Part shown: piece by piece, positions 31,443 through 33,996 of the stretch
Position numbering within the stretch: the stretch's first letter is position 1
Layout: each line of letters starts with the position of its first letter
Assembly (NCBI GenBank): GCA_029974695.1
Contig: JARKQW010000341.1
Span: 1 to 33,996 of the forward strand
DNA length: 33,996 bases
Direction of reading: 5' to 3'
Source: Syntrophobacteraceae bacterium
GTDB taxonomy: Bacteria > Desulfobacterota > Syntrophobacteria > Syntrophobacterales > Syntrophobacteraceae
Translations under genes and position numbers: made by a program
Notes under the pieces: model-generated
What the model was told of the DNA's origin: nothing
Database searches by the model: none
The model's input: the letters and a program-made list of their open reading frames with translations, nothing else

Positions 31443-32593
31443 GGGCTTCGTTTCTTCCGGTCAGGTTCCTTGTTGGGTCCGGTGGCGGGTTTGGAGTCCC
31501 CCGGCACGCTTTCTTGTTCCGAAGGCGTCTTTGCCCGAGACTCCGGGCCGTCTTGTTTCCGGGATTCCTTCAACTTCCTCAGGTAGCGGGAGACGGCTTC
31601 GTTGTGTTCCCCCAGGGTGGTGGAAAAATGGTGGGTGCCGTCCTGGTTGCTCACAAAATAGAGGTGATCGACCTTTTCGGGGTACAGCACCGCCTTGATG
31701 GACTTGGAGCCCGGGCTGCAAATGGGCCCCGGGGGAAGACCGACGTTCACATAGGTGTTGTACGGGCTGGCCCGTTTAAGGTGGGCCGACGTGATGGGAC
31801 CCGTGAAGCCGTCCAGGTCGTACACGGCCGTGGGATCGCTCTGGAGCGGCATGCCCAGCTTGAGACGGTTGAAGAACACCGCAGCAATCACGGGTCGTTC
31901 CGCATCCACCACGGCCTCCTTTTCCACCATGGAAGCCAGGATGACCACCTCACGGACGCTCAGCCCCGACTGGGAAACCCGGTCTTTCCATTCCTCGGGA
32001 AAGCGGGTCCGGAACTGCTGGACCATGGCTTTGAGGATGGAAGAAGCCGTCGAGGACCGGGGCAAAAGGTAGGTATCCGGATAGAGATAGCCCTCGAGGC
32101 TGGGGGAATCGAGGCCCAGGCTGCGCACGAAATCCGGGTCCGCAGAAAGCCGCAAGACCTCGTCGGGGGAAGCCAGGTGCTTCTCTCCGATGATCCTGGC
32201 CGTATCTCGGAGGGTGGATCCCTCGGGAATGGTGAGGCGGTGCAGGAAGACCCGGCCGTGGACCAGGTGATCCAGGACCTGCTCGGGCGTGAGAAGAGTT
32301 GAAAAGGCATATTCCCCGGCCTTGAGCTTCTGGTCGCCTTTTCGAATCCAACACAGGACCCTGAACTGTACGGCGTCCGCAACCACGCCGTTTTCCCGCA
32401 GAAGACGGGCGATCCCCATGGCTCCCATGCCCGGCCGGACCTCCACCCACCGGACGCCGGGCTGCACGCTGGGGGGAAGCCTCAGGAAAAGCCAGAACCG
32501 GAAGCAGACCAACCCGGCGGCAACGGCGGAGAGTCCGATCAAGGAAACCAGGCAAAAACAGCCCCACAGAACGTAGCGACGACCTCGACCCAT
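31439..32593 (-). CDS. mltG: Endolytic murein transglycosylase MltG
   Basis: 384 residues. MltG cleaves nascent glycan strands in the inner-membrane-proximal periplasm and sets their length. One N-terminal membrane helix (LWGCFCLVSLIGLSAVAAGL), a LysM-like region with VRPGMGAMGIARLLRENGVV and TIPEGSTLRDTARII, and the YceG catalytic domain with LEGYLYPDTY, the catalytic Glu224 in ILASMVEKEA, and SPYNTYVNVGLPPGPICSPG. The C-terminal 50 residues are a Lys/Glu/Pro-rich extension. ATG 32593 is chosen because AGGAGG lies 5 bases upstream; an ATG at 32611 is weaker. It is upstream of the coupled nucleotidyltransferase and divergent from purM. Confidence 0.94.
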   Translation of the reverse strand: MGRGRRYVLWGCFCLVSLIGLSAVAAGLVCFRFWLFLRLPPSVQPGVRWVEVRPGMGAMGIARLLRENGVVADAVQFRVLCWIRKGDQKLKAGEYAFSTLLTPEQVLDHLVHGRVFLHRLTIPEGSTLRDTARIIGEKHLASPDEVLRLSADPDFVRSLGLDSPSLEGYLYPDTYLLPRSSTASSILKAMVQQFRTRFPEEWKDRVSQSGLSVREVVILASMVEKEAVVDAERPVIAAVFFNRLKLGMPLQSDPTAVYDLDGFTGPITSAHLKRASPYNTYVNVGLPPGPICSPGSKSIKAVLYPEKVDHLYFVSNQDGTHHFSTTLGEHNEAVSRYLRKLKESRKQDGPESRAKTPSEQESVPGDSKPATGPNKEPDRKKRSP

Positions 32594-32725
32594 TCCCACC
32601 TCCTGCCGCATGGATTTGTACCACGAAAGAACTTCGGGGACAACGAAGGCCTTTCCTCCACTCTCGTCCTCGGAGAAATGGAAGCGAGGGATTCAAAAAG
32701 CCGACCCGGGATCCTTCAAGAATGT

Positions 32726-32753
32726 TTGGCAGACGTTCGATCCATGTTATAGT
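32726..32753 (+). promoter_or_regulatory. Sigma-70-type promoter for purM
   Basis: TTGGCA (32726-32731), 16-base spacer, TATAGT (32748-32753). Four of six and five of six consensus positions match. A start near 32760 gives a leader of about 40 bases. No purine riboswitch or PurR box was recognised. Confidence 0.6.
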
Positions 32754-32802
32754 TTACGTGCTTGACGACAAAAGACCGAGCGCAAGGAGGGGAACGCGCC
32801 TT

Positions 32803-33846
32803 ATGGGAGCAAAGTTTTATCGGGAATCCGGGGTGGACCTGGATAAGGCCAATGAATTGGTCAAGCGAATTCAGCCTTTGGTGCGAACCACCTTTCACGG
32901 AGGGGTCATCAAGGACATCGGCGGCTTCGGCGCAATGTACTCCCTGAACTGTTCCGAACTGAAGAACCCCGTACTGGTGTCTTCCACGGACGGGGTGGGC
33001 ACCAAGCTCCGGGTGGCCGCCTGGGCCGACCGTCACAACACCGTGGGGATCGACCTGGTGGCCATGAGCGTGAACGACATCATCGTGCAGGGGGCTCGTC
33101 CTCTCTTCTTCCTGGACTACCTGGCCATGGGCAGATTGAACCTGGACGTGGTGGAACAGATCGTCGGCGGGGTGGTGGCGGGCTGCAAGGAAGCCAACTG
33201 CCCGCTCATCGGGGGCGAAACCGCGGAGATGCCCGGCTTCTACGGAGAAAAGGAATACGACCTGGCGGGATTCGCCGTGGGACTGGTGGAAAACAGCGAC
33301 ATCATCGACGGATCGAGCATTCACGTGGGAGAGGTCATCATCGGCCTTGCGTCCACGGGCCTTCATTCCAACGGCTACAGCCTGGTTCGGCGCATCCTCC
33401 TGGACCGAATGGGACTCAAACCGGACAGCTTTCTCGAGGAATGCAACCGCAGCGCGGCCGAGGAGCTCCTGGCGCCCACTCGCATCTATGTAGAACCCGT
33501 TCTAAAGGTTTTGAAGCAGTTTCGGATCTCCGGAATGGCCCACATCACGGGAGGGGGATTCTACGACAACATCCCCCGCATTCTTCCCCGAGCCTGCCGG
33601 GCCCTCATTCGGAAGGGTTCCTGGGAGGTCCCCCCCATTTTCCGCATCCTGCAGGAAAAGGGGGAAATTCCCGAGGAGGAAATGTATCACGTCTTCAACA
33701 ACGGGATCGGGTACATCCTGGTGGCGGAACCCGAGGAAACCGACGACCTCCTGGGGCTCTTCAGAGCCATGGGAGAGAAGGCCTACACCATCGGAGAGAT
33801 CGTGCCCCGGGAGGACGACGGGCCCCCGGTACAGATCGTGTCCTGA
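32803..33846 (+). CDS. purM: Phosphoribosylformylglycinamidine cyclo-ligase
   Basis: 347 residues. Converts FGAM to AIR with ATP in de novo purine synthesis, in the cytoplasm. The PurM signatures are present: LVSSTDGVGTKLRVA (nucleotide and substrate binding), GIDLVAMSVNDIIVQGARPL, LIGGETAEMPGFY, GLASTGLHSNGYSLVRR and AHITGGGFYDNIPR. Length is typical of the family. ATG 32803 is preceded by AAGGAGGGG. It is transcribed from its own promoter and no other pur gene is visible in the remaining 150 bases. Confidence 0.97.
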   Translation: MGAKFYRESGVDLDKANELVKRIQPLVRTTFHGGVIKDIGGFGAMYSLNCSELKNPVLVSSTDGVGTKLRVAAWADRHNTVGIDLVAMSVNDIIVQGARPLFFLDYLAMGRLNLDVVEQIVGGVVAGCKEANCPLIGGETAEMPGFYGEKEYDLAGFAVGLVENSDIIDGSSIHVGEVIIGLASTGLHSNGYSLVRRILLDRMGLKPDSFLEECNRSAAEELLAPTRIYVEPVLKVLKQFRISGMAHITGGGFYDNIPRILPRACRALIRKGSWEVPPIFRILQEKGEIPEEEMYHVFNNGIGYILVAEPEETDDLLGLFRAMGEKAYTIGEIVPREDDGPPVQIVS

Positions 33847-33851
33847 CCCGG

Positions 33852-33909
33852 TCAACACCCCGCAAAGAAGACGGGTCTTCCCGGAACCCCGGGCCTCCCG
33901 GGGTGTTGA
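33852..33909 (+). terminator. Inverted repeat after purM
   Basis: Perfect 11-bp arms TCAACACCCCG (33852-33862) / CGGGGTGTTGA (33899-33909), with a further CCGGG/CCCGG inside. It begins 6 bases after the purM stop; no T-run follows. Probable factor-assisted terminator or 3'-end stabiliser. Confidence 0.45.
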
Positions 33910-33996
33910 ACGCCCGCGACCCCGTGGGGCAACCCACGAAAAACAACCACTTTCCTTGTAAGGCCGGCCCGGATGGAACCCTTCTCCGCCGAATCC

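Overview
The window reads as an ordinary chromosomal stretch from a GC-rich, flagellated, double-membrane bacterium. The gene set is deltaproteobacterial in style (Desulfobacterota-like): csrA-fliW beside fliD-fliS, an HpnN-like RND exporter, an MlaC/HpnM-like lipid-binding protein, two predicted outer-membrane barrels ending in Phe, and several lipoprotein or CsgG-type envelope proteins. This placement is inferred from gene content only. No IS element, prophage, CRISPR array, tRNA or rRNA was found.

Layout. 1-711: 3' part of leucyl aminopeptidase. 841-5040: envelope genes (FecR/DUF6600-type protein, small lipoprotein, outer-membrane barrel). 5524-5940: DUF1828-like gene with a good terminator. 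6051-11773: flagellar and regulatory block, with fliD-fliS-fliT-like on plus behind a sigma-28-like promoter, facing fliW-csrA and an HDOD gene on minus. 11945-13231: membrane-anchored J-domain protein with three C-terminal repeats. 13250-13909: hemolysin-III/PAQR protein. 13910-14910: a 1 kb stretch without a convincing gene. 14911-17637: large RND/MMPL exporter, convergent with fabD and a 53-residue zinc ribbon. 18998-19308: a cobalamin riboswitch with its own promoter and terminator, pointing at that zinc ribbon and fabD. 19447-23106: MlaC-like protein, radC, a quinone oxidoreductase overlapping radC, and a lone ABC ATPase. 23090-30030: a four-gene minus-strand cassette. 30573-32593: a nucleotidyltransferase translationally coupled to mltG. 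32803-33846: purM behind a clear sigma-70-type promoter.

The most unusual part is 23090-30030. Its first gene joins, in one polypeptide, a class III nucleotide cyclase with intact metal and transition-state residues, a CHAT caspase-like protease with a plausible His/Cys dyad, one membrane helix, TPR repeats, and a CsgG/FlgT-like C-terminal region. The next gene starts inside its stop codon and encodes a lipoprotein with TPRs, three Ig-like repeats and the same CsgG/FlgT-like C-terminus. A small carboxypeptidase-regulatory-like protein and a FadL-like barrel follow. Together they look like a cytoplasm-to-outer-membrane signalling or effector system. Functions are inferred from domain content only.

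The second unusual point is the cobalamin riboswitch, which has no recognisable B12 uptake, B12 synthesis or B12-dependent gene downstream in the window.
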